This document shows, piece by piece, positions 41,978 through 54,670 of a DNA stretch of 64,000 nt. The notes beneath the pieces were generated by a model. The model was given only the letters and a program-made list of their open reading frames with translations, ran no database searches and was not told the origin of the DNA. Source of the DNA: Globisporangium splendens (taxonomy: Eukaryota; Oomycota; Peronosporomycetes; Pythiales; Pythiaceae); the NCBI GenBank assembly GCA_006386115.1, contig VFIW01000006.1, positions 186,001 to 250,000 of the forward strand, read 5' to 3'. A program made the translations under genes and the position numbers. Position 1 is the stretch's first letter. Each line of letters opens with the position of its first letter.

Positions 41978-42431
41978 AAGAAGCATAGCAGCAGCAGGAG
42001 GCTCTACTAGGTGTCGCGTGGCTCATAACTTTAGTTTCTGTTCCTTTTTTCGTACTGTGGCTCGCTGCAGCACCAAATTGCGAGGATCAGAGCGGGTTGG
42101 AGGGAAACTGATCCAAAGACCGCAAGGCCATGTGCAAATGCCACTTCCAACGCCCAGAGCAAAGAACCATAGTGTGTTTTCAAAATGGCGAGTTCAATTG
42201 ATTGCCCTCGACACCTTAAAGATATCTAATGCACACAAGAGAGAGAGAATTAACCTGTTTCTACATTCTTCTATCCTTCTTACTGTCTTTGTGATCTTGC
42301 GCAGCATGATTTAGTTTTTGCCTCCTTGTGTTCTCCCTCTCTTGTCGTTATGGACTGTGCACTTGCTTCCCTCGCTCCACTCGGTCTTCTCTCACCCTCG
42401 AGCCTTCCTCATTCTCAAAATGAAAAATGAC
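41978..42431. other. Convergent intergenic region
   Basis: 3' flanks of the FAM227-like gene (+) and the eIF4E-family gene (-). Pyrimidine-rich near 42310-42410. No gene. Confidence 0.5.
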
Positions 42432-43638
42432 TTAGTTGGTGGCAGCGAACACGTAAGGCTTGGCGTTGCGGAACGTCGACATGTCGCGGATCGAGTTCGC
42501 GTGGAACTTGTATTCGATCAGCGTGTTCGAGTCGAGCATCAAGATCTCCTTGAGCTTCTCACTGCAGCCATTCACACACAATAAGTAACAGAATTAGTAC
42601 ATTCCTCATACTGCCTCATCACAGCAGCTATAACCAATGGACATACCCGATCTCGAAGCGCGTGCTGTCGTCCGAGTTGTCGGCGTTCCAGACCGAGAGC
42701 ATGTCCTCCTTGGAGCGGATCGCCATGGCGATGCCCACGACGTCGCGGCTCGCGAAGACCTCGCCGATGGCTGCGAACACGAGGTCCTGCCACATCTTAC
42801 CGAGCACGTTGGCCTTCTTCTTGATCTTGAGGATCCAGCAGCCGCCCCGTGGGAACGCCTCCCACATTGGCGCGCAGTTGGGCTGGTCACGGAAGAGGTA
42901 GAGGTTGACATCGCGGCTCAACTGCGACGGACGCTTCACGTGAATGTAGTGGCTGCACACAGGCATCGAGAGAGCAAAGAGGCTATGAGACCATTGACAC
43001 GACATGACCAAGAGGAGCAACGGAGCGCTTACCGCCAGAAGTCTTCAACGGTGTTAAATTGCGCAATTTTTTGCAGGTTGGACTGGTAGGTTCTGCAGAG
43101 CAAAAATAGTAATGGCAACGACAGAATGCGTCACACTCGTTAGTCAATCAATTCGGTCTCGTCAATGCTATGCAAACAAAGGGAGGGAGTCATGCAAGAA
43201 CAGCATACTCACCCGACATCGATCTTCTTAGGAAGCTTCTTGTCGTACCTGGTCGTTCATCCATAGCATTGCACAACCAAAGAGAGCAGCTCAGTCAACA
43301 GCCGACCGTATTCGAATGGCCCAACGACAGCCCACACAACAGTAAAGCCCATTGCGGCATGCCTTGCAGCATCTACACGACAGTGGTGCTGCCTTTTCAC
43401 GATGCTTCAGCAGTTGCATACGAAGTTAACACGTACCACAGCGCCCACCCGGTCTCCAACGGGTGCTCTTCGTCAGCGACCTCTTGTTGCGTCACTGTCG
43501 CACAGCCATTGCGGAACAAGAAGCATAGGTAAGAAAGAGAGCGTCAGATAACCAATGTAGCATAAAAGGTGGTGGTGCCTTAGGCCATGGAGAGAGAGCG
43601 CACGCACGCGCACCTTCGACTTGCTTGTCTCCGATCAT
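42432..43638 (-). CDS. eIF4E-family mRNA cap-binding protein
   Basis: Six-exon gene, complement(join(42432..42561,42647..42952,43033..43092,43213..43248,43437..43494,43614..43638)), 204 aa. It encodes a translation initiation factor 4E family member that binds the m7G cap. The assembled protein reads HPLETGWALWYDKK, KKIDVGTYQSNLQKI, FNTVEDFWRHY, NCAPMWEAFPRGGCWILK, IGEVFASRDVVGIAMAIRSKEDMLSVW and a C-terminal EYKFHANSIRD. All six exons join in phase and rebuild the fold continuously. The Trp equivalent to human W43 and the W102 Trp (PMWE) are kept, but the W56 position is Tyr (GTYQSNL). That departs from class I eIF4E and recalls class II/III members. The start at 43638 (MIGDKQVE) is inferred. 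The first exons are very short. Confidence 0.9.
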
Positions 43639-43896
43639 GATGCTCCACAGCGTTTCGCGTTTTTCAAGAACCAACCAACTGCCCTCGAAAGGCGCTCAAA
43701 GAATTGGATGTGTACCGTCTAGAATGTACAAATTGATGCATGATTAACTAAGAGAGCTGATGCGGTACATTTGTATATTTGTGAGGCTAGGTTCGCTTTT
43801 GCATGGAGTTGAGACTGTGTGCGTTTGTGAATTTTTGCAATGTTGCGTGATTTATGTGGGCCACACTATTTTGCAGATTTTGTTTTGGCGGCAACC

Positions 43897-46508
43897 ATGT
43901 CACTGAAAAGTGGCGGCAAAGTGAGAGGCAACAAGCACTCGGCTAGAGCGAAGACATCCTCCACAGCACCAGCGGCGCGTCAGCATGCAAGGAAGCACTC
44001 GCACGATGGCGGCTGCAGCGAGAACTAATGCCACTGCCACAGGAGCAGTCAAGTCAAGACCAAAGCGAGGTGAGTGCGTGGCCAATGGCTCCCATCAGGA
44101 CAGATCCAAAAGCTCACTGCTGACTGACACACATTGCGCTGCCCTAGAAACCAAATCGTCGCCTGCAAATGGATCGAAAAAGTCGTCCCGGTCTACGCCA
44201 GCGAAGCAGTCGAATACGCTGGACATGTGGTTCAAGCAAGCCGCGCCAAAGGCAAAACCTGCAGAAAAGGCGGTAGCAGGACAGGAGACTGACGCGGCTA
44301 CCAGCAAAGACGACAACACAAACTCAGTCAAGAATGGAGAGCGCTCCTCAGCATCGTCAGAGCCGATCGAAGTGCTGAACGTCGACCCGCCATTGAAGAA
44401 GAAGAAAGCGAACCCCGAAAGCGCGAGCGCGAAGAAACTAGTGCAGCGTCGCATCCACATCAACGACCTGTGCCGCGTGTGCGGCAATGCACGGACTGAG
44501 GCGAGCAGTCGGTGCGAACTGCGCTGCATAGGCTGCGATATGACCGTGCACACGGTATGTGACTCCTTCATGTTGTTGTTTTCTTGCATCCTGATCGATT
44601 TGGTTCTAAGATGACGGGGTTAAATGACTTGTTTGATCTGTGGCGCATAAATAGAAATGCTACGATATCCAGTTGGACGAACCTGTGGACGACTGGTATT
44701 GCCGACGCTGTCAATATATTCTCGACAAGAAAGAGGAGCTAAAGAGCGGTGGCATTGACACGATTGCCGAAGACGGTGATGGGGACAAGGGTGCCGTGCT
44801 GCTTCCGACCCACGAGCGCCTGGAAGCGACGCACAAATACCACGAATTGCACGGCAGCAGCGACTTTGCGACCATTTTCCAGTTCCTCAAACGATTCCGC
44901 CGCATGGGACTCAAGGTCTCGTTCGACGTGACGCTCCATGTACGTATTTTCGCAATCGTGTCTTGCAAACCGAATGAACATGTCAGTCTAATTGCTGACA
45001 TATCCTTCCTTTGCTCCAGAACTTGGCAGATGCATTGATGAATCCTCAACAGAATCTCACGTTCCTCCAGGAATTGCATGTGCGGCTTCTTACGAACGTC
45101 GAGGCAACAATGTCCAAGTGAGTAGCATGCATTTTCCATCTGAGCAGGAGCTCTTGTGTGAGCTTTGTTTAACACCATGTATCCACACAGGAACCACGGG
45201 TGGGCAGTGAGTCTCGCTCGCTTCCTCAAGGAGACCGAGCATCATCCGAGCTCCACAAGCGTCGACGCGTTCATCGTTGCGGCTTCGGAGCCGAGCAGCA
45301 AGAGAGGCAACTCGGAGACTTCAGCTGAATCTGCGCTGTCGACGCGCACGAAGGAGCTCTACGTGAATCTGAGCGTCTCGGAGCGCGTCGCGATCTTGAA
45401 ATTCCTGTGCGAAGCGCAATTCGATGAGAATGATGTGCTCGTCGAGCGCATTGGCGACCAAGAAGGCGATTCCTTGGTAAACCTTCTGGTTGTTTGGCTT
45501 GGTGCGCTCATTGTGACTAAGCGTTTCCATGTGTTCTCTATCAATTACAGCGCGATGAGCCCGTAGGGACGGATGCAAGCGGCCGCATGTACTGGGTGCT
45601 GGAGGACGCACCTTCCGTACTGGACGGCACCGTGTGGGTGTGTCGCTGCGCCAAGCAGGACGGTTCCGACTGGGAGACCGTGGCGGACGATCTCGAGACG
45701 CTCGAGTCGCTCGTCACATGGCTCTCGCTGTCTTCCGAGATGCTCGAGCTCCAGTTGTGGACGACGCTCTCGAGCGGCATCTTGAAGGCACTCACACGGC
45801 GTCACAAGAAGAGATTGCAGAGCGAACAGCGGATGGCGCGCATGCCGCGGCTGCTAGGCACGACGGGACTCGACCTCGCGTCCATGGCGTCAGGTGGCGG
45901 AGACGACGGCTTCGGCGTGCGGCGATCAACGCGTGCGCGGCGAACAGTGAGCTACCACATCGAGGAATCGGACGAGGAAGAAGAGGAAGAAGACGCGGAG
46001 AATGCGTCCGACGAGGATGAGGGCGGCGAAGAGGAAGACGCCGCTACTGCGAGCGGCAACGACGACGACACGCGACCGCGCAAGCGTCTTCGCCGCTCTC
46101 GGTCCTCTCTCGATACATCGAAACCCGAGATCGCGCCGTCCCGCCAGAGCGCGCGATTACGCCGCAGCACGCGCGGTGCCGACAGCAACGACGATGCGGT
46201 ATGTTAAATGCTTTTGTGCCACGTTGACGTCTGCTGGTTGGTTAGCTGATATTCCATGATCGCTTGTCTCTGACGCTTGCTGTTTTTCCACGTGACATGC
46301 CGCATGAACCCACTGCATGTTCAAGACTTCGCCTTCGTCCCCGTCCCGTCGTCATAGCGGTCGTCGCGTTGCAGACCGTGCTGGTGTCGCATCCTCGTCG
46401 TCCAAACGTCGTCGGCGTCACGGCGGCGTGCGGGCGTCCTCCACTTCACCATCGAGCAGCTCCAGCGAGTCGGATGAGGACGCCAACAACAGCGATGAAG
46501 AGGACTAG
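43897..46508 (+). CDS. PHD-DDT-WHIM chromatin protein (RSF1/ISWI-partner-like)
   Basis: Seven-exon gene, join(43897..43978,44043..44554,44655..44939,45020..45117,45191..45476,45551..46198,46326..46508), 697 aa. A basic Ser/Lys-rich N-terminus contains LDMWFKQAAPKAK. A PHD finger at about residues 169-220 has LCRVCGNA, CIGCDMTVHT and WYCRRCQYIL. A DDT domain follows (FLKRFRRMGLKVSF, NLADALMNPQQNLTFLQELHVRLL). WHIM motifs come next (LSVSERVAILKFLCEAQFDE; RDEPVGTDASGRMYWVLED). The C-terminus is acidic then basic (EESDEEEEEEDAE, RPRKRLRRSRSS, SSSSSESDEDANN). PHD, DDT and WHIM together mark non-catalytic subunits of ISWI-type remodelers or related nuclear proteins. The first intron uses a weaker GTCAGC donor but has a CTAAT branch-like site and restores frame. 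Exact complex is not assignable. Confidence 0.82.
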
Positions 46509-47070
46509 AGACGCGCTTAATGCGCGACATGTGCCTCCATGTAATCACCCGCAAGCGCGCTATACACACACACACACGCACACACACGATCTTTCGGCGT
46601 TGCATGCGTCATTGTTCCCGTAAAAGCTAGGTACTTTACCGTCCAGGTGGCCAATTACAGTCAGTCACATAGTCAGCTGGTGTGCCGCGATGCCCAGTTT
46701 GCCTCCCTTTCTCTTGCCCCTTTTTTTGACATGCGACAGGAGGCTCTGCGTGATCTGATTGGCCGGAAACGAGCGGCGGACTCTTTTCTGCCAATGAGAG
46801 CGCGCAGCGTGCCAGCAGCTCCTTTGAAAAAGTCGGAGAAGAGCATGTGCTTGATTTTCTTTTGACCCCAGCAGAAGAGAAGAAAGGCAGGCGCGGCGGA
46901 AGCTCACACATTGCGCATTGACGTGTGTGTTTGTTCTCTATACGCGCATACGCCACTCCGCCTTCTTCTTCTCCTCTCAGTCATTTGTGTGTGCACGTGC
47001 GTCGTCACCTCCGGCGGTCACCATACCTTTTCAGCTCTCGCGCTCGCTTTCCAGCAAGTTGTCGATCCCC
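46509..47070. promoter_or_regulatory. Intergenic region with CA microsatellite and upstream region of PH-USP gene
   Basis: A (CA)n tract lies at about 46563-46587. GATTGGCCGG near 46757 and CCAATGAGAG near 46791 are opposed CCAAT boxes upstream of the next gene. The region 46918-47070 is open in the next gene's frame but looks like 5' UTR. Confidence 0.45.
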
Positions 47071-49819
47071 ATGCAGGCCACGGCGCTCTCATCGGACGAC
47101 GGCCCGTTGCTCTCGGCGTTCGGCGAGATCGTGCACCGCGGATGGTTGAATCTGAAGACGCGCTCGATGGTCAACGTGCGCCCGCGCCACATGCGCTATT
47201 GCATCCTCGCCAAGGACTCCAACATGCTCTCGACGTTCAAGTTCCAGCCGTCCACAGGCGACCTGACGTCGGGCAACGTCAAGCCGCTCAAGTCGTACAA
47301 GGTGCTCGGCGTCGCGCCGTGGGATGGACGACGGTTTGCATTCCTCATTAGCGTGATCCAGCCCATCGATAACACCGACCGCGTCCTCGAGGTGGATGCG
47401 CCTGTGGCGCAGGCTGCGAGCGAATGGATCCACCACTTGCGCATTCTTGTGAACGGTGCTGATGACAACTGGCCGTCGAACGTCCCGAATACCGTCGCGT
47501 TCCAGAGCAGTCGAAGCTTCACGAGCGGCACGAGCAACACGAGCGACGCGAGTCCAAATACTAGCACCAGCAGCAAACGGTCACACGATATGTGGGTGAA
47601 AGGCGCATCGGTGCATCGAGGGCTTCTTAATGCGTCAGGTATGTGTGCGTGTGTTGATTGAAGTCGGCTCCTTTGCCTTATATCGATATGGTTGAGTCTC
47701 ATGCGTCGAATGATCCATGTCCATGCAGGCGAGAACAGTTGTTTCCTGAACGTGATCATCCAGGTACGACTATGGAAATCGCGATTAGTATGGAGCTTTT
47801 CCAGGCGCTATATCGTATTGCCGACTGACTCGATCATGCTCGTTTGCAATGTAGAGCTTTTGGCATTTGACATCCATGCGCCATTTCCTGCTGCACGTCG
47901 AGATCAAAGACAACACCCGAACAGTGGAAGCGAATGTGCTGAGAGCGCTCAAAGTGAGTCGGTATCGAGTGAGTCCGCTTTTCACACATACCCAAGTGGC
48001 TGACATGTGGCTCGTGCTATTATTGTTGTTCTGTTACTCAATAGACGATCATGATGGAGTACGATGACACGTCCAGTGGAGTCATCCACTCGCGCGGTCT
48101 TCGCAAGGGCTTGAGTGTGTTGTACGCGGCTGATAAGAATTTCCAGGAAGGCGCAATGTACGATGCTGAAGAAACATTGCTGGCGCTTCTGAACCTCATG
48201 CACCAACAGACGGTAAGGATCTATCACCACCTCTTTAATGCCTGGCGTCGTCAGTTGTTCTCACACATTTGCATGCTTTGTAGAACGCGACAGATATCAG
48301 TGAGACGCAAAAGACGACGGCGATGGTGAAATCGCTCGTGCGGCTCGTGAGCCATGAGACGTACGAAGTCGAAGACAAGTCCATGGCCGTGTTTGACGAG
48401 AACAGCATCCCGCACCTCGTGTTCAGCCACCAGATCTACGACCGGTACACGTGCAACACGTGCCACCGTACGACGCCCTGGGATCTGTACTCCAACTTGA
48501 TCTTCACGACGTACGCGAGCGACCTGTACAAGCAAAAGTACGACTCGATGGAGCATATGTTTCGCCAGATCTCGCTGCAGGACGCTGATGTCGCACCATC
48601 CTGCGATATTGATGGTTGCAAGGGCAAACATACCAAGGAGCGTGTGATCCACCGCTTCCCGATGGTGTTTACGGTGTCGGTGCTCTGGGCCACAAACTCA
48701 GCGACCAAGGACCAGGTGCACGGACTGCTGCTGAACATTGGCGACCGTGTGGATCTCGCGAAATGCTTTGATGCCGCGGGTCCCGTGATCAAGTTTAAAC
48801 TCGGCGGCATCCGCACGACGTACCGCCTGCGTGGGTTCGTGTGCTACTATGGACGCCATTACGTTGCGTTGTTCTACAGCACGGCGCATAAGATGTGGCT
48901 GCTGTTTGACGACAGCCGCGTGCTGGAGATCGGATCGTGGGAGAACGTGATCTCCGAGTGCCTCAAGGGTCGATTCCAGCCCGTGCTCTTCTTTTACGAG
49001 CTCCCGGACCAGCGCAAGGACTCGTCCGTGAGTCTGTTTAGCATGTCGGGAGGCGATACGTCGATCGCAGCCGCGGCTGCCGAAAGCCGCAAGAAGAGTC
49101 TGTCGTTCTCGTCAATGCAGGGCGACTTGACGATCCCGGAGTCCCCAGACGAGGACATGGCCGACTCGCCGTCGCCACGAAAGAAACCGCTGCTGCGTGT
49201 TGAGGAAGAGCCTGCTCCAGCCTTGTTTGGTAGTGCGCCGGCAGACGGCGCGCCTGCATCAGCTCCAGCAGCGACGACATCGTCAGGCGTCATGCGGATG
49301 GTGGAATCGGACCGCGAGTTTGAGTTAGGCGAGATGAAGCGCCGCGGCTCGATCTCGCGGATAAATATCACGCCCGTGTCGGCCGCGATCGCGATGCTGC
49401 CGCGCACGATCTCGATGAACGCGCCGCTGGGCGACGGCGAGTACGACGTCCAGTTTGGCGACGACACGGTCGTGCTCGGCATGTACCTGGAGAAAGTGGG
49501 CAACGACCTGTGCGTCACGAGCTTCCCGCGCGGCGTGCGCGATGAGATGTTTGGTGCCGAGAAGAGCGGTCAGATCGGGCTCTTCGACCTCGTGCTGCAG
49601 GCGAACGGCCACCCATTACAGCACTACCAGGTGGACCGCGCGCTGAAGATGATCAAGGCGCAGACGCGGCCGCTGATCATCCGGTTCCGCCGCTCGCCGC
49701 GCGTGGCGAGCCTCACGGACATGGGCTTCAGCAAGGAGCTCGCGTGCCAGGCGCTGGTCAAGAGCAACGGCGACGTGCAGGCAGCCGTGAACTTGTGCTT
49801 CGAGATGCAGCAACCTTAA
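47071..49819 (+). CDS. PH - USP53/54-like - PDZ - UBA protein
   Basis: Five-exon gene, join(47071..47638,47729..47763,47855..47953,48045..48212,48284..49819), 801 aa. A PH-like domain at about 10-130 has VHRGWLNLKTRSMVNVRPRHMRYCIL and ASEWIHHLRILVNG. A Ser/Thr linker leads to a USP domain: GENSCFLNVIIQ (catalytic Cys box), SFWHLTSMRHFL, YTCNTCHRTTPW, VSVLWATNSATKDQV, RLRGFVCYYGRHYVALFY (catalytic His) and WLLFDDSRV. This matches USP53/USP54, a divergent USP group. The C-terminal part has a PDZ-like domain (GLFDLVLQANGHPL, VDRALKMIKAQTRPLIIRFRR) and a UBA (SLTDMGFSKELACQALVKSNGDVQAAVNL). Cys and His are present, so activity is possible. PH and PDZ suggest membrane or scaffold targeting, UBA suggests ubiquitin binding. 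The 35-nt second exon is very short but encodes the Cys box. Confidence 0.85.
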
Positions 49820-50052
49820 CAGCCAGACCCCATAGAGATAGAGCGGTTTGCTGTGCTTGGAGTAGTTCTACCCGGTATAAACAGGATAACATGGTCTAGA
49901 AAGTGACGTCTGTGAGTAAGGTGAGTGGACAATAGAGTGAACGTTTAGCGTATATAAAGAGGTTTCTCGAATGGAAATGGGGTGGACCACATACGCGCAA
50001 TCTGCTTTTGAGTTTGCCATTTTGAAAAAGCGCGCAAAACAAAAGGAGGCAG

Positions 50053-53000
50053 ATGGTGCGCACGCTGGAGCTGCGCGCGACGCAGGAGGGCGGCGTGATC
50101 TGGCCGAGTCGTCCGCTCATCAGCGCGCGCGGGTTACTGTCGTCGATCCACAATCTACCGCTCACGAGCTACGACAAGGCGCAGCGCACTCGCTTCCGCG
50201 CCGTGACGTTCAACAGCACGGGCGAGATCCTCGCGGCGGTCGACGAGAAAGGCCGCGTGTTTGTCTTCTTCATCACGAGCAACAAGTACGCGCTCGTGCA
50301 GCACCTCGGTGTGCCGACGATCGCGTGCTGCTTCAGCCCCACGCGGCGCACCGAGCTGCTCGTGACGTGCGAGAACGAGACGGTATACGAGCAGCTACAT
50401 TGCGAGTCATGTGTGCGCAATTGGATGGCTGATTGCATAACCGATATGTATGGATCTGTACCTCTGTGTGTGGTGCTTAGGCGTGCTGCATTGACGTTCA
50501 ATCGCAGGTGCTGATCAGTACGCTGCGCGGGCATCGGTTCCCGGCGAAATCGGCGTCGTTCCAGCGCTCCGGACAGCTCGCGTTGACGGCGTCGCAGGAC
50601 GCCGTGATCCTCTGGGACACGAAGGACTGGTCCCGCTTCCGCGTGCTGAATGCTGGACCGGGCGTCGAAGCCGCGACGTTTGTGGCGCGGGGTGACCTGG
50701 TCGCCGTGTGCTTTCAGGATGACACGATCATGATGTGGGAGCTCGAGTCGCTCGCGCTGCGGTACCGCTACTCGGTCCCCGAGCACGAACCATCGCCTAG
50801 ATTAAGGAACATCGCGGTCTCGGAGGACTACAAAATGCTCGTTGCAAGGTGTGTGCTTGTGTTTTGTATCAGGAGATGCAAATCAGTGGCTTGTGTTATT
50901 TACTCTGTTGTTTGTGTATTGCAGCGGGCGGTGTCCATTTATTTATGTGTGGGACTTTGAGTCCCAGACGATAATCCGGATCATTGAGCTCCCTGCTCCC
51001 ATCAAAGAAGTGATCTCGGTACGACACAGGCACACAGTTGGAGTCATTGCTAAGCTAACTCGGTCGTTATGATGTCCGTTTGCCTGTATTGTTATTGCTG
51101 TATGCAGCATGCGTTTGTTCCGGATCATGAGAGCACGATCAGCATCCTCGAGGGCAATGGCAGTCTCTTTTTCCTTGATGTCGGTGTCAAGAAGCCAAAG
51201 ATCCAGTTGGAGATCTCTCATCGCGGCAAACCGTTCACAGCTGTCGATATCGAGTGCCATGGACGATACGTAGCCGCGAGCTCCAAGTAGGTTCATCAAT
51301 GACTTTTTGGCCATGCATACATGAAAATGGCTATGCAGACTGACTTTACTGTGGAAATGGCGGTGATATAGTGATGGCTACCTGTTGCTATACGATATGG
51401 AAATTGCGCGAGACACAGCGTCCCGAGCCCAGTCCGAACGGAAAAAGGAGGGACTGTTTGACCTGGACGAGGATGCGCGACTGCAAACTCGGTCAGGTTT
51501 AATCGGCCCAAATCATTCCTCTAAACCCACTGCTACCAGCTCAAGCCACCCTGTTCCCTCGAAGCTCATTGATAGTCTCTTTGGAGCGACGTATTCGAGA
51601 CGGAATGATCAAAGCTCAGCGCAAGGAAAGATGGAAGGCGAAGTTAAAAGAGGAGCACCTGGAGATAAAGAGTATGCTGCTTCCCCACGAACTCGTCAAC
51701 CCAACAATGACCTTCCCTCTCGTGGCTATGAGACTGCATCCCCTTATGAGCGTGCACCTGCTTCGAGCACGGTGGCACGAAAATCAATGAACCCATTGGC
51801 AGTCCCACCTGCCATGCTCAATCCAGAAGAGATCGCAGTGAACAGAAGGCGACTAGAAGCGAGCCTGAAATGCAACGGCATGTACCCGAAGAAGTATCGC
51901 CTGCTAGTGTGGCGATTCCTGCTGCGACTGCCGAAGAATGAGGAGGCATTCCGGACGCTCGTGATGAAAGGCAAGCACCCTGCGTTCGTCCAGCTCCACG
52001 AGCAGTACCCGTTGCAGAACTCTCGTCTCTTTCGTCGTCTGCATCGCGCACTCTCGGCGATCGCGTATTGGTGTCCAGCGTTTGGCGAAGTGAGCTATCT
52101 CCCTGAAGTCGTGTATCCGTTCGTCAAACTGTTTCGAGAAAACGATCTCGCGGCATTTGAAGCGAGCGTGTCGGTCCTGTTGCACTGGTGCGGCGATTTC
52201 CTGCGGAGTCTCCCATATCCGCCAGTCGTCATCTTGACCGCGATAGAGAAACAGCTAGTGAAGTGCGATCCTCAACTCCACGAGCACATGGTGCAGCATC
52301 AGGTCAGCATTGAGGTCTACGGTTGGAGTTTGTTGAAGACCGTGTTCACGGAAGTCCTGAGCGAAGATGAGTGGATGCGGCTTTGGGACTATCTTCTCAC
52401 GTACGCAGAGAGACCTCAGCTCCTGTGTGTGGCTGTGCTGGCATACCTGCTGTACTATCGAACCGCTCTGCTCTCGGCGTCCGACAGGTTTTCTATCGAG
52501 CAGTTTTTCCACCAGCAGAATGCGATCAACATCCAGTCGTTTATCCAGTTGATGCTCAATATCAGCGAGCAAATCGACCTAACAGCATTCACAGAGAAAG
52601 GCACTGGAGACGCCCAGATGGATAAAGAGAGAGGGGGTGGAAGTGTCAGTGCATCGTATTGGCCCTTGCCTAGCAGCCAGTATCCAGCGTTCGTCAGCTA
52701 CCCGAAGTTTGTGATTGACTTCCAGATAAGTGTACGTTCGCTGTATGTCGGTGCTCCTCTCCATTATCTTTGCTGTTTGTTTGGCTAACCTGACTGCTGC
52801 TGTGTCATAGGAACGGAATCGCATCGCGCTCGAAGAAAACGAGATGGTTCAGAAGAAGAAACTATTGCAAGACGTCGAGGAGCAGTGCGCGAAGTTGAAG
52901 GCTGAGCATGAGTCGTGGCTCAAGCGGAAGAACCTAGTATTGGCAGCAGAAGAGAAGCGACGAAAAGAAGCGATCGAAGCGGAGAAGCTTCGGATCTTGA

Positions 53001-54670
53001 ATCTCAAATCGTTGGACCACCAGACGCGAGCGCGTAGATTGGAGCGCCTCGATGCCATGGAGAAGTATGCCCACGAGACGCTCGATGAGACAGCGAAAAT
53101 GTTCCATGCAGAGTACGAACGACTTGAGAGCACGCTGGCGATGCAGCGAGAGCGAATGGATTTCGAGATCTTGTCGCGGCAACAGGAAGAGAAGCTTCAG
53201 CGAATTGAATTCGAGACCGAAAAGCGAGTGATGGACATTCACAAGCAAACAGAAATGGAAGAACGGCTTCAGAAACTTCGTACCGAGTTCGTGACTCGTG
53301 TGAAGCAGCAAGAGCTGGAGGATCTTCTCAAGTTTGAGCGGTGGAAGCGCGAGGACGACGATCGCAAGCGCGACGTAAAGATGAAGTTGCAGCGACGCGA
53401 AGAGCTCGCAGTGCTTCATCAGGAAAAGACGATCCGGCAGAAGCTCGAGACGCAGCTTCTAGACCAATTGGTCGAAAAGGAGAAGGAACTGCTTGCACTG
53501 GAGACGGAGCGAAAGTCTCGTCGAAAGGAGCAGCGCGCCTTCGATGCTCTTGACCACGAGATTGACATGCGCAAAGCCGAGTTGGACGCTATGAGAGGGC
53601 ACCAGAGAGGGTACGAACAGGACACTGTACATGAACGTGTGGCTTCAAGTGGTGAAGAAGACGACAGGGATGACGAAGATGAGTGTTATCACGTTGCTGC
53701 CAGACACACCCGCGTTGAAGAAAGACAGCCACCACCGCCGTTCCAGGGTCTGGGTGAGCGAGGAGAGGTATCTGGTGAACGAAAGAGAGTAAAGTTGCCT
53801 CCTCAAGAGCAAAATCGTTGGGATGATCCCGAAGAACAACCTATTAGATCCTCTATGACAGCACAACGAAGAGAACGGCAATCGACAGAATCAACTGCCG
53901 CACGCAGTTCTGATCAAGACAGGGCGTCAGCGGCAGAGAAGGTGGCTCAGTTGAATCGGTCGTTGATGCACTCTGCGAGTAGCAGCGAAAGCAGTTTTAC
54001 AAGCGCCATCTTGGAGAGAACGATGGAAGAAATGGCGCTGCTCAAGAAAGCGCTGCGGAACATCAGCTCTAGCAGTAGCAGCGAAGACAATAGCAGCCAT
54101 GCCAGCAGCAGAAGCAGCATCAGTCAGACTCGAAAACACGCTCAGAATCTGCACGATCAGCAACAGCATCAACAGCGTGTCGTATCTCCTCGTAGTCGTG
54201 TGGAATCAGCTGAGTCCAGCAAACACTTCCGATTCCAAGACGGCGAAGTGCAGCGACCAACAACTAACACTTCTACCCAGGAGTCTCCTGCTGCTTCAAT
54301 GCAGAGGCAGCATACAGCGCACGCGTCCCCAGCAGCAGTACATGAGAAGCGAGACGAGTCAGTAGCTGAGAGTCATGAACACGAAGACGGGGAAGGATAT
54401 GATACAGAGGGTAGTAGTAGCAAAGCGAACGTCGTCCAGCGTCCGATCGAGGACTTGGAGAGAGAACTGGGGATCCTGTTTGACGATTTCAGCGAGGAAG
54501 AGAAAGAAGGTGACAGCGACGACGAAGATGACTCAGAGGATGAGGAACACGACGCTGCGATGGACGACGACCGCGCGCGGCTCCTGTTGCGCGCCAAGAA
54601 GCTGCTGGAAGAGGAGGACTTTTCATCATCCGATGACGACGATGAGTTAGCAAAGGACGATGTACAATAG
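50053..54670 (+). CDS. TBC1D31: TBC1D31 (WDR67)-like WD40-TBC-coiled-coil protein
   Basis: Six-exon gene, join(50053..50382,50508..50848,50925..51018,51108..51286,51372..52731,52811..54670), 1387 aa. The order of domains is that of TBC1D31/WDR67, a centriolar-satellite protein needed for ciliogenesis. WD40 repeats cover about residues 1-320 (LISTLRGHRFP, VILWDTKDWSRF, IMMWELESLALRY, FIYVWDFESQTIIRI, NDGYLLLYDME). A TBC domain covers about 485-700 (YPKKYRLLVWRFLLRLP, AYWCPAFGEVSYLPEVVYPFV, HCWCGDFL-like LLHWCGDFLRSLPYPP, WMRLWDYLLTY). The usual catalytic finger motifs are not evident. A long Glu/Arg/Lys coiled coil runs from 775 to about 1030. The Ser-rich and acidic tail makes the protein longer than the human one (1066 aa). 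Splice junctions complete WD repeats in phase. Likely at the flagellar base of zoospores. Confidence 0.88.

Noticed and set aside
46563..46587. CA repeat considered as part of a CRISPR or structured repeat array
   Set aside because: Simple dinucleotide microsatellite with no spacers; no CRISPR-like array exists in this eukaryotic window.
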